Positions 16,530-27,759 of a stretch of 64,000 nucleotides of DNA are shown here, in pieces. The translations under genes were made by a program, and so were the position numbers. The DNA is from Aneurinibacillus sp. REN35. Its GTDB lineage: Bacteria > Bacillota > Bacilli > Aneurinibacillales > Aneurinibacillaceae. The notes under the pieces are model-generated. The model was given only the letters and a program-made list of their open reading frames with translations. It had not been told where the DNA came from and did not search any database. The first letter of the stretch is position 1; every line of letters begins with the position of its first letter. The stretch covers positions 62,001 to 126,000 of the forward strand of contig NZ_JBFTXJ020000011.1 in the NCBI RefSeq assembly GCF_041379945.2, written 5' to 3'.

Positions 16530-17429
16530 ATGCTGATAGATGAGCTGGGGAAGAGAACACTTCTCGTTGATGGAGGCATGGGTGCAGAACTGATCAGAAG
16601 GATAGGTGTACCGATGAAAACCTTATTCTCAGCTCCTTCTCTAAACCTCACCCATCCTGAGATGGTCAAGCAAATTCATAAGGAGTATCTAGAAGCTGGT
16701 TCTGATATTATTACGACGAATACATTTACTGCCAACGAGCTTATGTTGAGCGTGTATGAAAAAGAAGCGGAGCTGGTGCAGCAAAATGCCCGTGGGGTAC
16801 ATATTGCCAAAGAAGCGGTGGAAGAGCATTTCAACAACACGGGTAAGCGGTGTTATGTCGGTGCAAATATCGGGCCGCTGCCTTTTCCAGAGAAGCACCT
16901 GCATAACAAGTCGCTGGCTGAACTTGCTAGCCTCTACGAAACCCAGTTTACAGCCCTCCTGGATGCGGAGCCGGATCTGCTTATTATTGAGTGTGCGTAT
17001 CATGTAGAAACGGTAAAAGCGCTCGGCATGTTGGTGGAAAGGGTATTTCAGACCGCGTATGAGCGCATTCCTATTATGCTTACCGCCACAATCAGTGAGA
17101 ATCCAAGCTATATAGACGGAGTGACTGTCGCTGAGTTTTTTGCGGCAGCCGCTCAGATGAAGCCGGATGTGGTCGGTTTCTCCTGTGGCTATGGATTGAA
17201 TCATATCGAGCCTGTGCTTATGGCACTGGATAATATACCCAAAGTGCTGATGCCGAATGCAGGGCTGCCGGATGAGCAGGGTGAATATCCAACAGATCTG
17301 CGGCTGTTGGCTCGTCGAGTGGTGGACCTGAGCAGCCAATACGATATTCGAGTGCTGGGTGGATGCTGCGGTACGACTCCGGCTTATATTGCCGAGCTGT
17401 CGTCAAAGGTGTCTGCGCAAAATAAATAG
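16530..17429 (+). CDS. Homocysteine S-methyltransferase domain protein (299 aa)
   Basis: A zinc-dependent methyltransferase that would methylate homocysteine to methionine, possibly from S-methylmethionine. It starts with the barrel signature LLVDGGMGAEL. The three zinc ligands are Cys219 (GFSCGYG) and Cys279-Cys280 (GGCCGT). At 299 aa it is a stand-alone domain, without the cobalamin or folate modules of MetH. ATG 16530 follows GAGGAGGGATGGAGT. No S-box or T-box was seen upstream. Selenocysteine or MTHFR-linked variants are possible alternatives. Confidence 0.87.
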   Translation: MLIDELGKRTLLVDGGMGAELIRRIGVPMKTLFSAPSLNLTHPEMVKQIHKEYLEAGSDIITTNTFTANELMLSVYEKEAELVQQNARGVHIAKEAVEEHFNNTGKRCYVGANIGPLPFPEKHLHNKSLAELASLYETQFTALLDAEPDLLIIECAYHVETVKALGMLVERVFQTAYERIPIMLTATISENPSYIDGVTVAEFFAAAAQMKPDVVGFSCGYGLNHIEPVLMALDNIPKVLMPNAGLPDEQGEYPTDLRLLARRVVDLSSQYDIRVLGGCCGTTPAYIAELSSKVSAQNK

Positions 17430-17437
17430 AAGATGCT

Positions 17438-17475
17438 AAAAAGAGCGGAAATGCTTTATCGCACCCGCTCTTTTT
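17438..17475. terminator. Bidirectional terminator
   Basis: AAAAAGAGCGG (17438-17448) pairs with CCGCTCTTTTT (17465-17475). It is symmetrical in A/T tracts, so it serves the homocysteine methyltransferase and gdhA transcripts that converge here. Confidence 0.9.
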
Positions 17476-17492
17476 GGTATTGTCTTGTATGC

Positions 17493-18968
<1,476 letters not shown>

Positions 18969-19105
18969 TCAGAATATTAAAATCGTCGTTTTTGGTAGGT
19001 TTTCTTACTAAGGAATATTCTATAAGGAATAAATAATCTAAACAATATAGAAATTAGATAAGATTAATGCCGCTATGAGATGAATGTAGAGGAAGGGAAT
19101 AAGTA

Positions 19106-19174
19106 ATGGCACAACATTGGCATAAAATACTTGAAATTCCTCATACTGATAAAGAACAATGCAACAATAAATAG
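19106..19174 (+). CDS. Possible 22-residue leader peptide
   Basis: ATG 19106 has GGAAGGG 8 bases upstream and encodes MAQHWHKILEIPHTD, ending EQCNNK. It stops 18 bases before the start of the next gene, so it could be a translated leader. The rest of the 18876-19192 gap is AT-rich with no clear features. Low confidence. Confidence 0.25.
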   Translation: MAQHWHKILEIPHTDKEQCNNK

Positions 19175-19192
19175 GCAAAAGGAGCATAGATA

Positions 19193-19450
19193 ATGGAGAA
19201 TCAGTCGATACAGGATGCGCGTAGATCCGTACATAATGCTTATCAGGCGGTAAGTCAGCTAGAAGGAGCGCCAAATGAGAAGCAGGTCATGAATAGTGCG
19301 CGTAATGCAATGGAGCATGCACGTCACGCCATTGAACAGGCACGACACGGGGGAGAGGAAGCCGCGGTAAGTGAGATGGAGCAGCAAATAGAGCAATTAC
19401 AGGCTCGTTTTGAGTCGGCACAGGATGATAGTGCCAAGCATATAAATTAG
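19193..19450 (+). CDS. Small all-helical hypothetical protein (85 aa)
   Basis: An entirely helical, soluble, charged protein with heptad-like spacing and His/Ala/Glu-rich segments (ARNAMEHARHAIEQARHGG, EMEQQIEQLQARFESAQ). A short coiled-coil hairpin is likely. AAAAGGAG lies 9 bases before ATG 19193. It resembles the many small DUF helical-bundle proteins of spore-forming bacilli, but I cannot name its family. It is followed immediately by a MITE-like element. Confidence 0.75.
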   Translation: MENQSIQDARRSVHNAYQAVSQLEGAPNEKQVMNSARNAMEHARHAIEQARHGGEEAAVSEMEQQIEQLQARFESAQDDSAKHIN

Positions 19451-19471
19451 AGAAAAGAGATAGTGTGGAGC

Positions 19472-19603
19472 GGGGCTGTCTAAAAAGCCCCTTTACGAGT
19501 AAAGTGCATACAAAACAAAAAGCCAAGCATGTTGATGTAACAGCATTCTTGGCTTTTCCTTTTATCAAGGATTTGGCTGAAATATAACTTTCTGGACAGC
19601 CTC
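19472..19603. mobile_element. MITE-like non-autonomous insertion element (132 bp)
   Basis: The terminal inverted repeats are GGGGCTGTCTAAAAAG (19472-19487) and CTTTCTGGACAGCCTC (19588-19603), 13 of 16 matching. They resemble IS1182-type ends (GGGGCTGTC...). Internally, a second inverted repeat flanks 19518-19560 (AAAAGCCAAG / CTTGGCTTTT), and the left end itself folds as GGGGCT...AGCCCC. No transposase is encoded. Target-site duplication is not clear. Confidence 0.55.
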
Positions 19604-19692
19604 ATTCTTGTGGAAATAAATTTAAATAAAATACAAAATATGGATTATGATATTATTATTTACAAATAAAGGGAGGGATTATAGGGGGAATC

Positions 19693-19856
19693 ATGGGGAA
19701 GCATGGTGTTACATTATATGGAGTAGTTGTGACAGGGCCAACGAAGGAACTGCTTAAGCTAAAGCAAGATCCGATGCTAACTGCACCATATATAGGAAGG
19801 TAGATTGGTGGAACTGGGATCAGCCGAGTGCTTCAGGAAGTGAAATAAGCTATTAA
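19693..19856 (+). pseudogene. Frameshifted remnant resembling an anti-sigma-factor C-terminal domain
   Basis: From ATG 19693 the frame reads MGKHGVTLYGVVVTGPTKEL, LKLKQDPMLTAPYIGR and then stops at 19801. The other frame continues VDWWNWDQPSASGSEISY to a stop at 19854. Joined, the two halves read like the last part (GPTKELLKL..., V.WW.W) of Sigma_reg_C proteins that control ECF sigma factors. The rest of such a protein is absent, so this looks like a decayed fragment. Family recognition is by eye. Confidence 0.45.
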
Positions 19857-19864
19857 GTTATAGA

Positions 19865-19896
19865 GGGAGAACAGGAAGCAGGCATTCTTGTTCTCC
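19865..19896 (+). terminator. Hairpin before the iron-transport operon
   Basis: GGGAGAACAGGAA (19865-19877) pairs with TTCTTGTTCTCC (19885-19896). The T tract is weak (CTTTACTATTATTTT). It could end transcription from the remnant upstream. Confidence 0.5.
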
Positions 19897-19925
19897 TTTA
19901 CTATTATTTTCCGCATATTTATAGA

Positions 19926-19973
19926 TTGACAATAATAGAATGGGAGGATATATTGATAATGATAATTGTTTTC
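19926..19973 (+). promoter_or_regulatory. Sigma-A promoter with overlapping Fur box
   Basis: TTGACA (19926-19931), a 17-base spacer and TATATT (19949-19954) form a near-consensus promoter. Immediately downstream, GATAATGATAATTGTTTTC (19955-19973) matches the Fur box closely (GATAATGATAAT...). The box covers the start site, so iron-replete Fur should repress the operon. The transcript would start about 45 bases before the substrate-binding-protein gene. Confidence 0.85.
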
Positions 19974-20007
19974 ATAAAAAGGACTACATAGGAGAAGGGG
20001 TTAGGAA

Positions 20008-21081
20008 ATGAAGCGTAGAAAGATTTTCTCAACAATGATGGCGGCTGTTATGGCAACAGGTCTTCTCGCCGGATGCGGAGCCGGAACAAAGGAAGAAGCA
20101 AAGCCGGAAGGAAATAAAGCTGCACAGGAACAAGTAGTGAATATTTATACGGCTAGACATTATGAAGTAGACGATGTTCTATACAAGAACTTTACAGATA
20201 AAACAGGCGTCAAGGTCAATGTAGTAAAAGGTAAGGCGGAAGAGTTAATCGAACGCTTAAAACGAGAAGGACAGAATACATCTGCGGACGTATTTATTAC
20301 TGTTGACGGTGGTGTACTGAATAACGCAAAAGAAAAAGATATTCTACAGCCGGTTCAATCACAAACAGTAGACCAGCAGGTGCCTAAGCAATTCCGGGAT
20401 AAAGACAATCAATGGATTGGACTGTCTACGCGTGCTCGCGTGATCGTATATTCTAAAGACCGAGTAAAACCGGAACAGTTATCTACATATGAGGATTTAG
20501 CAACAGACAAGTGGAAAGGTAAAGTGCTTGTGCGTTCTTCTACAAGTCTGTATAACCAATCGCTGATGGCGTCCCTGATCGAGTTGAATGGCGAGCAAAA
20601 AGCTGAAGAGTGGGCGAAAGGTATTGTAGCGAATATGAGTCGAGCACCAGAGGGTGGCGACCGTGACCAAGCTAAAGCCATTGCGGCTGGCGTGGGTGAT
20701 GTAGCGATTATGAATACGTACTATGTTGGAAAGATGATGACATCAAAAGAACAGGAAGAAGTAAAAGCGAGCGAGAAAATCGGCGTCTTTTTCCCTAATC
20801 AGAAGACAACCGGCACACATCTGAACATCAGCGGTATCGGTTTGACAAAGCACAGCAAGAATAAAGAGAATGCTGTTAAGCTGATTGAGTATTTAACGGG
20901 TGAGGAAGCACAAAGCATGATGTCTAAAGAAAACTTCGAATTCCCGGTAAACGCAAAAGCTGAGAAGCCGGAGTTGTTAAAATCATGGGGTGACTTCAAA
21001 GCCCAGGAGATTGATTTTGCCAAGCTTGGCCAGCATAACAAAAAAGCAATCGAAATTATGAATAAGGTAGGCTGGAAGTAA
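20008..21081 (+). CDS. fbpA: Ferric iron ABC transporter, substrate-binding lipoprotein (357 aa)
   Basis: Captures Fe3+ outside the membrane and delivers it to the permease. A lipoprotein signal peptide ends in LLAGC (lipidated Cys23). The mature part is a class II periplasmic-type binding protein of the FbpA/FutA family. Starts include VVNIYTARHYEVDD, and the Tyr238-Tyr239 pair (MNTYYVG) matches the iron-ligand tyrosines of the family. Length is normal. It is first in a three-gene operon, 2 bases before the permease gene, and sits behind a Fur box, which supports the iron assignment. Confidence 0.93.
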   Translation: MKRRKIFSTMMAAVMATGLLAGCGAGTKEEAKPEGNKAAQEQVVNIYTARHYEVDDVLYKNFTDKTGVKVNVVKGKAEELIERLKREGQNTSADVFITVDGGVLNNAKEKDILQPVQSQTVDQQVPKQFRDKDNQWIGLSTRARVIVYSKDRVKPEQLSTYEDLATDKWKGKVLVRSSTSLYNQSLMASLIELNGEQKAEEWAKGIVANMSRAPEGGDRDQAKAIAAGVGDVAIMNTYYVGKMMTSKEQEEVKASEKIGVFFPNQKTTGTHLNISGIGLTKHSKNKENAVKLIEYLTGEEAQSMMSKENFEFPVNAKAEKPELLKSWGDFKAQEIDFAKLGQHNKKAIEIMNKVGWK

Positions 21082-21083
21082 AC

Positions 21084-22736
21084 ATGCACCGAGCGACCGT
21101 ACTGCGCAGCATAAAAAAGAATACAAACGGTTGGTTGCTTATCAGTCTGGTTGGGGCAGCGGTCATTCTGCTGCCCGTTTTTTCTATTTTCTTCTCGCTA
21201 TTCGAGACGCCAAATGAAAACTGGCAGCACATTAAGCAGTATTTGCTTGCGGATTATGTGCTCCAGACCATTTGGCTTGTATTATTTACTGGGATAAGTA
21301 CAGTAATTATCGGTGTGGCGCTGGCCTGGCTGATTGCAGCATACGATTTTCCGCTAAAGCGGTTTTTCCGTTGGGGGCTGGTGCTGCCGCTTGCAATCCC
21401 GCCGTATATCGCGGCTTATACATACAGCGCCATGCTGAGCTATACAGGCGTCGTACAGACCACGCTTCGTACGTCCTTTGGTATCACACCTGATGCAAAA
21501 TGGTTTGATATTATGTCGCTTCCAGGCGCGATATTTATTTTTACGATGTTTCTGTATCCGTATGTGTACATGATTACGCGGGCATTTCTCGAGAATCAGA
21601 GCGGTTCATACATAGAGAATGCGATGCTGCTTGGACGCAGAGGGGGAGCGATCTTTTTCAGGATTGCCCTGCCGCTGTCCCGTCCGGCTATTATTGGTGG
21701 CCTTATGCTTGTCATTTTTGAAGTCATTAGCGATTACGGAGTGACCAGCTACTACGGCATTCAGACGTTCTCGACGGCGATCTTCCATACGTGGTTCGGT
21801 ATGTATGACGTCGATTCTGCACTACGACTGGCTGCTTGGCTGATGACAGGCGTGATCGGATTGTTCGTTATCGAGAAGCTGCTGCGCCACAATCGGCGTT
21901 TTAGCGCATCCACCAGCAAATCGACGCCGCTTGCACCAAAGCGCCTCTCTGGTCTAACAGGTTGGGCCGCTACAGGACTTTGTACGATTGTATTGGCTGG
22001 GGCGTTTCTGATTCCTGTCCTTCAATTGATCGTGTGGGCGACTTGGACGTATGAAGATGTATTTACCTCAGCTTTTTTTGAGTTGACCTACAATACGCTG
22101 TTCGTCGCAATGATTGCAACAGCGATCATTATGGTGTTTGCCGTTATTGTGGCTAATGTCTGCCGTATGCAGAACAATACATTTTCTTCTATATTGTCTA
22201 AGCTGGTGGCTGCTGGATATTCTCTTCCAGGTGCCATTATCGCTATTGGTGTGCTTGGCATGTGTATTGGGCTTGATGAGATGCTTGCGCCGCTGTATGC
22301 TTGGATGGGATTAGGGGAATCTCCGCTTGTGTTAAGCATGTCGCTGGTAATGCTGGTTGTAGCCTATGTAGTCCGCTTTATGGCTACAGGATACAATTCA
22401 ATCGAGGCGGGATTTGAGAAGGTTGGTATGTCTTATACGGAAGCATCTCGTCTGCTTGGATACGGGATGACTCGAACGTTTTTTAAGGTGGATCTTCCGC
22501 TGCTTAAAGGAGCATTGCTTAGCGGCACCATTCTTACATTCGTTGAGATTGTAAAGGAGCTGCCCATGGCGCTTCTTTTGCGCCCGTTTAACTTTGAGAC
22601 ATTGGCTACGAAAACCTATCAGTATGCCAGTGACGAACGTATCTTTGAAGCATCAATTCCGTCGCTGTTTATTATTGCCGTAAGTATGATTTCTGTACTT
22701 TTATTCTATCAATTAGGAAAGAAGTTGGAACAATGA
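21084..22736 (+). CDS. fbpB: Ferric iron ABC transporter permease (550 aa)
   Basis: A fused two-domain permease with about 12 membrane spans (two BPD_transp_1 modules, residues ~60-265 and ~335-545). Each has an EAA-type loop for the ATPase contact (ENAMLLGRRGGAIFFRIALPLSRPA; EASRLLGYGMTRTFFKVDLPLLKGA). Fused permeases of this length are characteristic of the FbpB/HitB/SfuB iron importers. ATG 21084 follows the binding-protein stop directly, with the ribosome binding site inside that gene's end. The ATPase gene overlaps its last four bases. Confidence 0.93.
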   Translation: MHRATVLRSIKKNTNGWLLISLVGAAVILLPVFSIFFSLFETPNENWQHIKQYLLADYVLQTIWLVLFTGISTVIIGVALAWLIAAYDFPLKRFFRWGLVLPLAIPPYIAAYTYSAMLSYTGVVQTTLRTSFGITPDAKWFDIMSLPGAIFIFTMFLYPYVYMITRAFLENQSGSYIENAMLLGRRGGAIFFRIALPLSRPAIIGGLMLVIFEVISDYGVTSYYGIQTFSTAIFHTWFGMYDVDSALRLAAWLMTGVIGLFVIEKLLRHNRRFSASTSKSTPLAPKRLSGLTGWAATGLCTIVLAGAFLIPVLQLIVWATWTYEDVFTSAFFELTYNTLFVAMIATAIIMVFAVIVANVCRMQNNTFSSILSKLVAAGYSLPGAIIAIGVLGMCIGLDEMLAPLYAWMGLGESPLVLSMSLVMLVVAYVVRFMATGYNSIEAGFEKVGMSYTEASRLLGYGMTRTFFKVDLPLLKGALLSGTILTFVEIVKELPMALLLRPFNFETLATKTYQYASDERIFEASIPSLFIIAVSMISVLLFYQLGKKLEQ

Positions 22737-23371
22737 GTGTTGTTGACGTCCGCAATCTTTCATTTGCATACGCTAAAAAACAGCCATCTATTCTGCATAA
22801 TGTCTCCTTTACGATTGAAAAGGGAGAGATTGTAGGAATTCTCGGGCCAAGCGGAAGCGGAAAGAGCACGCTGCTGCGCTTGGTCGCGGGACTTGAGATG
22901 CCCACCGGGGGAAGGATTGTGATCTCGGAGAAAACGATGGTAGACGAAGGGGTCTACATTCCGCCGGAACAGCGCGGCGTAGGGATGGTATTTCAGGATT
23001 ATGCGTTGTTTCCACATCTGACAATCGCGAAAAATATAGAGTTCGGTCTGCACCGGATGGATAAGCAACGACGGAGAGCACGTGTAAAAGAAATGCTGGA
23101 TCTTGTGCAGCTATCCGGATTCGAGAAGCGGTATCCGCATGAGTTAAGCGGTGGGCAGCAGCAGCGCGTCGCTTTTGCTCGTTCTTTGGCTCCAAGCCCC
23201 TCCATATTATTGATGGATGAGCCATTCAGCAATCTAGATGCTGATCTGAAATCTTCCATCCGCAGTGAACTGCGGGCGATGCTGAGAAAAGCAGAGATGA
23301 CCTGTCTGTTCGTAAGTCATGATCAACAGGATGTGGAAGCGATTTGTGACCGGGAAATTACGCTTAGATAA
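22733..23371 (+). CDS. fbpC: Ferric iron ABC transporter ATPase, unusually short (212 aa)
   Basis: Energises iron import. Walker A GPSGSGKST (38-46), Q-loop (VFQDYALFPH), signature LSGGQQQRVAFARSL, Walker B ILLMDEP and the H-loop SHDQQ are all present. The protein ends EAICDREITLR right after the H-loop. FbpC proteins usually go on for more than 100 residues (TOBE-type regulatory domain), and even minimal ATPases extend about 25 residues further. The truncation removes the last strand and any inducer-exclusion domain. It may be naturally minimal or a C-terminal loss. ATGA overlap with the permease indicates coupling. Confidence 0.88.
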   Translation: MSVVDVRNLSFAYAKKQPSILHNVSFTIEKGEIVGILGPSGSGKSTLLRLVAGLEMPTGGRIVISEKTMVDEGVYIPPEQRGVGMVFQDYALFPHLTIAKNIEFGLHRMDKQRRRARVKEMLDLVQLSGFEKRYPHELSGGQQQRVAFARSLAPSPSILLMDEPFSNLDADLKSSIRSELRAMLRKAEMTCLFVSHDQQDVEAICDREITLR

Positions 23372-23383
23372 AAATAGAATGAT

Positions 23384-23422
23384 ACACAAAAGGGAGCGGT
23401 ATCTTACCGTTCCCTTTTGTGT
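23384..23422. terminator. Bidirectional terminator between fbpC and odhB
   Basis: A long stem (ACACAAAAGGGAGCGGTA 23384-23401 with 23405-23422) with a 3-base loop and one mismatch. A/T tracts on both sides serve the converging fbp and odh transcripts. Confidence 0.92.
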
Positions 23423-23435
23423 GTTCATATAAGAA

Positions 23436-24737
23436 TTATCCTTCAAGCAGAAGTGTTTCCGGATCTTCAAGCAGTTCTTTGACTCTCGTGAGGAAGCTGA
23501 CGGCTTCTTTGCCATCAACGATTCGATGGTCATATGAGAGTGCGATGTACATCATCGGCCGGTTCTCCGAACGTTCCGCATCAATAGCGACAGGGCGAAG
23601 CTGGATCTTATGCATACCTAAGATGCCAACCTGCGGAGAGTTGAGGATTGGCGTAGAAAGCAGGGAGCCGAAAATTCCACCATTGGTGATGGAGAAGGTG
23701 CCGCCTTGAAGCTCAGATAATGTAAGCTTATTATCTCTTGCTTTCTTGGCAAGATCAGCTATCTCCTGCTCTAATTCCGCAAAGCTGAGTCGGTCGGCAT
23801 CGCGAACAACAGGCACGACCAGCCCTTCATTGGCAGCGACGGCAATGCCGATATCATAATATTTTTTTAGCAGAATTTCCTTGTCTTGGATTTCTGCATT
23901 GAGCAGCGGATAGGCCTTTAAGGCGCCAACGACAGCTTTTGTAAAGAACGACATAAAGCCGAGCTTAATATTGTGCTGCTCAACAAACTTCTCCTGCCTG
24001 CGCTTGCGAACATCCAGGATAGCTGTCATGTCAACTTCATTGAAGGTGGTCAGCATCGCTGCGGTCTGCTGAGCGTGCACCAATCGATCGGCAATCGTCT
24101 GCCGGCGTCTTGACATCGGAATGCGCTCGATAGGCTTATCTGAAGCCGAAGGAGTTGCAGGCTGCTTTGGCGAAGGCTTTTGTCCGCCGCTTGCAGACTC
24201 TTTCTTGGTGCTTGGTGTTGGCTGTTCTTTATTGGCTTTTACATCATCTGCAGTAATTCGTCCGAGTGGATCACTGCTTTGTACGCTGTGTAGGTCAATG
24301 TTGCGCTCCCGTGCCAATCTGCGTGCGGCAGGACTTGCTGCTCGCATACCGCCGCTGCGGCTTTCCTGTTCTTCGTCTGCCTTTGGACTTGCAGCTTCCG
24401 TAGGAGCGGGCTCTTCTTTTGGTGTGTCCTGCTTGCTTACTTTGGCTGCTTTCTTCTCTGACTCAGGCGCTTCTGCCTCCGATGAGGCAACATCGCCGCT
24501 GTCGATCTGCTTGATGACAGCGACTACCTCTCCAACCTGTACGGTTTCCCCAGGTCCGCGCATGATTTTTTCTAGTCTTCCGTCTGTTTCCGCAGTGATC
24601 TCCATATTGACTTTGTCGGTCTCCAATTCAGCCAATACTTCGCCTTGAGAGACGGCATCGCCTTCTGATTTCAGCCACTCGGTAATGGTTGCTTCTGTAA
24701 TCGATTCTGCAAGCTCCGGTACTTTGACTTCACTCAT
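23436..24737 (-). CDS. odhB: 2-oxoglutarate dehydrogenase E2, dihydrolipoamide succinyltransferase (433 aa)
   Basis: Transfers the succinyl group to CoA in the TCA cycle. An N-terminal lipoyl domain carries the lipoyl Lys42 (LETDKVNME). An acidic Ala/Pro/Glu linker follows, then the E1/E3-binding domain ([16 protein letters not shown]...GRITADDV) and the C-terminal catalytic domain with the His-x3-Asp motif (SYDHRIVDG). Length is standard. The ATG at 24737 is chosen (AGGAGGT 9 bases upstream). It overlaps the end of odhA by 8 bases, implying coupled translation. Confidence 0.95.
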   Translation of the reverse strand: MSEVKVPELAESITEATITEWLKSEGDAVSQGEVLAELETDKVNMEITAETDGRLEKIMRGPGETVQVGEVVAVIKQIDSGDVASSEAEAPESEKKAAKVSKQDTPKEEPAPTEAASPKADEEQESRSGGMRAASPAARRLARERNIDLHSVQSSDPLGRITADDVKANKEQPTPSTKKESASGGQKPSPKQPATPSASDKPIERIPMSRRRQTIADRLVHAQQTAAMLTTFNEVDMTAILDVRKRRQEKFVEQHNIKLGFMSFFTKAVVGALKAYPLLNAEIQDKEILLKKYYDIGIAVAANEGLVVPVVRDADRLSFAELEQEIADLAKKARDNKLTLSELQGGTFSITNGGIFGSLLSTPILNSPQVGILGMHKIQLRPVAIDAERSENRPMMYIALSYDHRIVDGKEAVSFLTRVKELLEDPETLLLEG

Positions 24738-27585
24738 AGGTATGACCTCCTGCCTTGACTGTAGTAGATTCTGTGAAAAGCAGAGCTTCATTTAAGATGC
24801 GTTGCTGCTCCATTTTATGCATCTCGGGCGTTCCTTCTGCCGGACTGGAATGTCTAGGACGGCCAGCATAACGGATAGGCACTTCAGAGATATCGCGTAA
24901 GATTGGTTCGACGTACGACCATGCCCCCATGTTTTTGGGCTCTTCCTGCAGCCATACGATTTCTCGTAGTTTTTTGCAGCGGTTTATAACATCCGCTACT
25001 TCTTTTTTAGGGAATGGGTAGAGCTGTTCGACACGAGCTATGTGGATTCGCTTATCAGCAATCTCCTTGCCCTCCCATTCTGCTTCTAGATCAATAGCAA
25101 CCTTTCCTGAGCATAGAATCAGGCGCTCTGCTGTCGCTGTATGATCTTCAAATCCTGGCTGCTCGATGACCCGCATGAAGGAGCCTTCACTGAGTGCTGA
25201 AAGCGTCGAGAATGCACGCGGATTGCGCAGCAGGCTTTTTGGTGTCATAATAACGAGCGGCCGAGCTGTCCCTTTTCCGAGCCTAGATGCTTGCCAGCGC
25301 AGCATATGAAAATATTGAGCCGCGCTGCTTAGATTGGCAACTGTCCAATTCTTCTCGGCGGATAGCTGCAGGAACCTCTCTAGGCGGGCGCTGGAATGCT
25401 CCGGCCCTTGTCCTTCATAGCCATGCGGTAGAAGCAGGACGAGGTTGGAGGACTGTTCCCATTTTGCCCGTCCGGCAGCAAGGAACGAGTCGATAATCAC
25501 CTGTGCCGCATTTGCAAAGTCTCCAAACTGTGCTTCCCACAGTACCAGCGTATCTTTGGCCAATACATCATAGCCGTATTCGAAGCCGAGTACGCCTGCT
25601 TCTGAGAGCGCACTGTTGTAAATAGCAAAAGAAGCGCGTGCCTGTGGGAAGTTCTGCAGCGGAATGAATTGCTCGCCGGTCTTTGAATCATGCAGAACAG
25701 CATGGCGATGCGCGAATGTCCCGCGTTCCGTATCCTGTCCGGTGATACGGATGGGTGTTCCATCCATCAGGATTGAAGCAAAAGCGAGCGTCTCGGCAAG
25801 CGACCAGTCAATGCCCTTTTCAAACGCTTCCGTTCTTCGCTTCAGTATCCGTTCCAATTTAGAGTATACGTTCAGCTCTTTTGGCCACTGTAGCAGTGCT
25901 TCATTCAATTCAATTAGCGTATCGGCCGCAACACGTGTATCGGCAATGGCATCCTCCATCTGGATATTTGCTGATACTTTATGCTGTTCTTGGATATTTT
26001 TTGCTTTTTCATACGCTTCTTTTAGCTGGTCATGGATTAATGTTTTCATTTCCTGTACGGCATTTTCTTCGATGACCTTATTTTTTTGCAGAATATCTGC
26101 ATAAAGATCAGGGACTCTCGTATGTGCTACCACTTTTTCATAGAAAAGAGGCTGGGTAGCGGCTGGATCATCCATTTCATTATGACCATACAGACGATAA
26201 CCGACTAAATCAATCAAGAAGTCCTTTTTGAATTTCTTCCGGTATTCAAAAGCGAGACGAACCGCTTGAATGCAGGCCAGCGGGTCATCGGCATTCACAT
26301 GTACGATCGGAATTTCAAATCCCTTAGCCAGGTCGCTTGCATAACGAGTGGATCTAGAATCTTCACTCTCTGTCGTGAAGCCGATCTGGTTATTGGCGAT
26401 AATATGAATCGTGCCTCCCGTACGGTAGCCTCGCAGCCGGCTTAAATTCAATGTCTCAGCTACGATGCCCTCTCCGGGGAAAGCAGCGTCGCCATGAATG
26501 GCAATACGAAATGCTTTCGTTACATCCTGTTTTGGAGGACCTGGCTCATGTCTCTCTTCCTGTGCCGCCCGTGTATACCCTGCAACTACAGGATTGACGA
26601 ATTCAAGGTGGCTTGGATTGTTCGCAAGCGTCAGACGCATGCTTGCCGAGTTATCTGCTTTCATCTCTCGGTCCGCACCAAGGTGATATTTAACGTCTCC
26701 TGTCCAGCCATAATTCATTCCGACCGAGCCTTCAGACGGAACAAGCTCCCGATTCGGGGAGTGATGGAATTCAGAGAAAATCTTCTCAAAAGGCTTGCCA
26801 AGAATATGAGCCAACACGCTTAAACGCCCGCGATGCGCCATACCAATCAATACGTGGCGTATACCGTCGCGAGCGCTTTGACGAATCAGCTCATCCATCA
26901 TCGGAATCAGCATTTCAAGACCTTCAACAGAAAAGCGCTTCTGTCCGGCAAAGGTACGGTGCAGGAACTGCTCGAATTCACCGACTTCCATCAGCTTTCG
27001 CAAAATGGCAACTTGATCTTCGTTGCCAAGCGTCTTCTTAAGCTTCCCGGACTCTACCATGCTATTGAGCCAGTTACGTTCCTCAAGGTCATTGATATGC
27101 ATGAACTGATACGCTGTTGAACTTGTGTAAGCTTCGAGCAGATGTTCGATCACGTCAAGACCTGTGCGAAGCTGACTCGGTGCGTCTGGCCAGATGATTT
27201 TAGCGGGGATTCGCCGCAAAGCCTCTTCACTAAGCCCATATGCTTTCGGATCAAGCATCTGTGTATCTGCATCTTCCTCATTTGTAAAGGAATTGATTTT
27301 TGAACACAAATGTCCATTCACTCGAATATCGTCGGCCAATTTTGCAGCTGCGATTGCCTTTTGCATAAGCGTCGCAGCGTCTATTCCTGCAACTGTGCCA
27401 ACCGCTTCCTGTGCTTCGCTGTCATACAGCGGAGGGGCTCCCCATTCATTGAACAATGCTTGAACTTCTGGATCAACAGAGTCGGGGTCATCAAGATACT
27501 GTTCATACAATTGATGTACATATCCCAGATTCGGACCTTCTACATTCTGCCACGGCGTTTTTCTTCCCATGTCGTTATCAGCCAA
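24730..27585 (-). CDS. odhA: 2-oxoglutarate dehydrogenase E1 component (951 aa)
   Basis: Thiamine-diphosphate-dependent decarboxylase of the 2-oxoglutarate dehydrogenase complex. The protein begins with the conserved NWGY-like segment ([23 protein letters not shown]). It carries HIP-type motifs ([18 protein letters not shown]), the ThDP/Mg motif [17 protein letters not shown], and the pyrimidine-binding domain ([16 protein letters not shown]). The start is TTG 27585, with GGAGGTG 7 bases upstream; upstream in-frame codons lack a site. Length is typical of Bacillales OdhA. First gene of odhAB; E3 is not in the window. Confidence 0.95.
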   Translation of the reverse strand: MADNDMGRKTPWQNVEGPNLGYVHQLYEQYLDDPDSVDPEVQALFNEWGAPPLYDSEAQEAVGTVAGIDAATLMQKAIAAAKLADDIRVNGHLCSKINSFTNEEDADTQMLDPKAYGLSEEALRRIPAKIIWPDAPSQLRTGLDVIEHLLEAYTSSTAYQFMHINDLEERNWLNSMVESGKLKKTLGNEDQVAILRKLMEVGEFEQFLHRTFAGQKRFSVEGLEMLIPMMDELIRQSARDGIRHVLIGMAHRGRLSVLAHILGKPFEKIFSEFHHSPNRELVPSEGSVGMNYGWTGDVKYHLGADREMKADNSASMRLTLANNPSHLEFVNPVVAGYTRAAQEERHEPGPPKQDVTKAFRIAIHGDAAFPGEGIVAETLNLSRLRGYRTGGTIHIIANNQIGFTTESEDSRSTRYASDLAKGFEIPIVHVNADDPLACIQAVRLAFEYRKKFKKDFLIDLVGYRLYGHNEMDDPAATQPLFYEKVVAHTRVPDLYADILQKNKVIEENAVQEMKTLIHDQLKEAYEKAKNIQEQHKVSANIQMEDAIADTRVAADTLIELNEALLQWPKELNVYSKLERILKRRTEAFEKGIDWSLAETLAFASILMDGTPIRITGQDTERGTFAHRHAVLHDSKTGEQFIPLQNFPQARASFAIYNSALSEAGVLGFEYGYDVLAKDTLVLWEAQFGDFANAAQVIIDSFLAAGRAKWEQSSNLVLLLPHGYEGQGPEHSSARLERFLQLSAEKNWTVANLSSAAQYFHMLRWQASRLGKGTARPLVIMTPKSLLRNPRAFSTLSALSEGSFMRVIEQPGFEDHTATAERLILCSGKVAIDLEAEWEGKEIADKRIHIARVEQLYPFPKKEVADVINRCKKLREIVWLQEEPKNMGAWSYVEPILRDISEVPIRYAGRPRHSSPAEGTPEMHKMEQQRILNEALLFTESTTVKAGGHTYE

Positions 27586-27759
27586 GTTGTGACACCTCCA
27601 GCGAGTATAAATAGTGGTAAATTGGGAAGGGCGATACATTCATGTGATAACTTTTCCCTTAATCGTACATTTTGAATACCCTTACCCTATAATCTGCCCA
27701 GATAAATCTAAAGTAGATAACTTTTAAAGAAATTGTGGCTATAAAATGTGCCGGGAGCG

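Noticed and set aside
19472-19603. Small CRISPR-like or ncRNA reading of the repeat
   Set aside because: There are no regularly spaced direct repeats. Terminal inverted repeats fit a MITE better.
24121-24648. 175-codon plus-strand open frame opposite odhB
   Set aside because: It is the antisense of the Ala/Pro/Glu-rich linker of OdhB, which is naturally free of stops on the other strand. It has no ribosome binding site.
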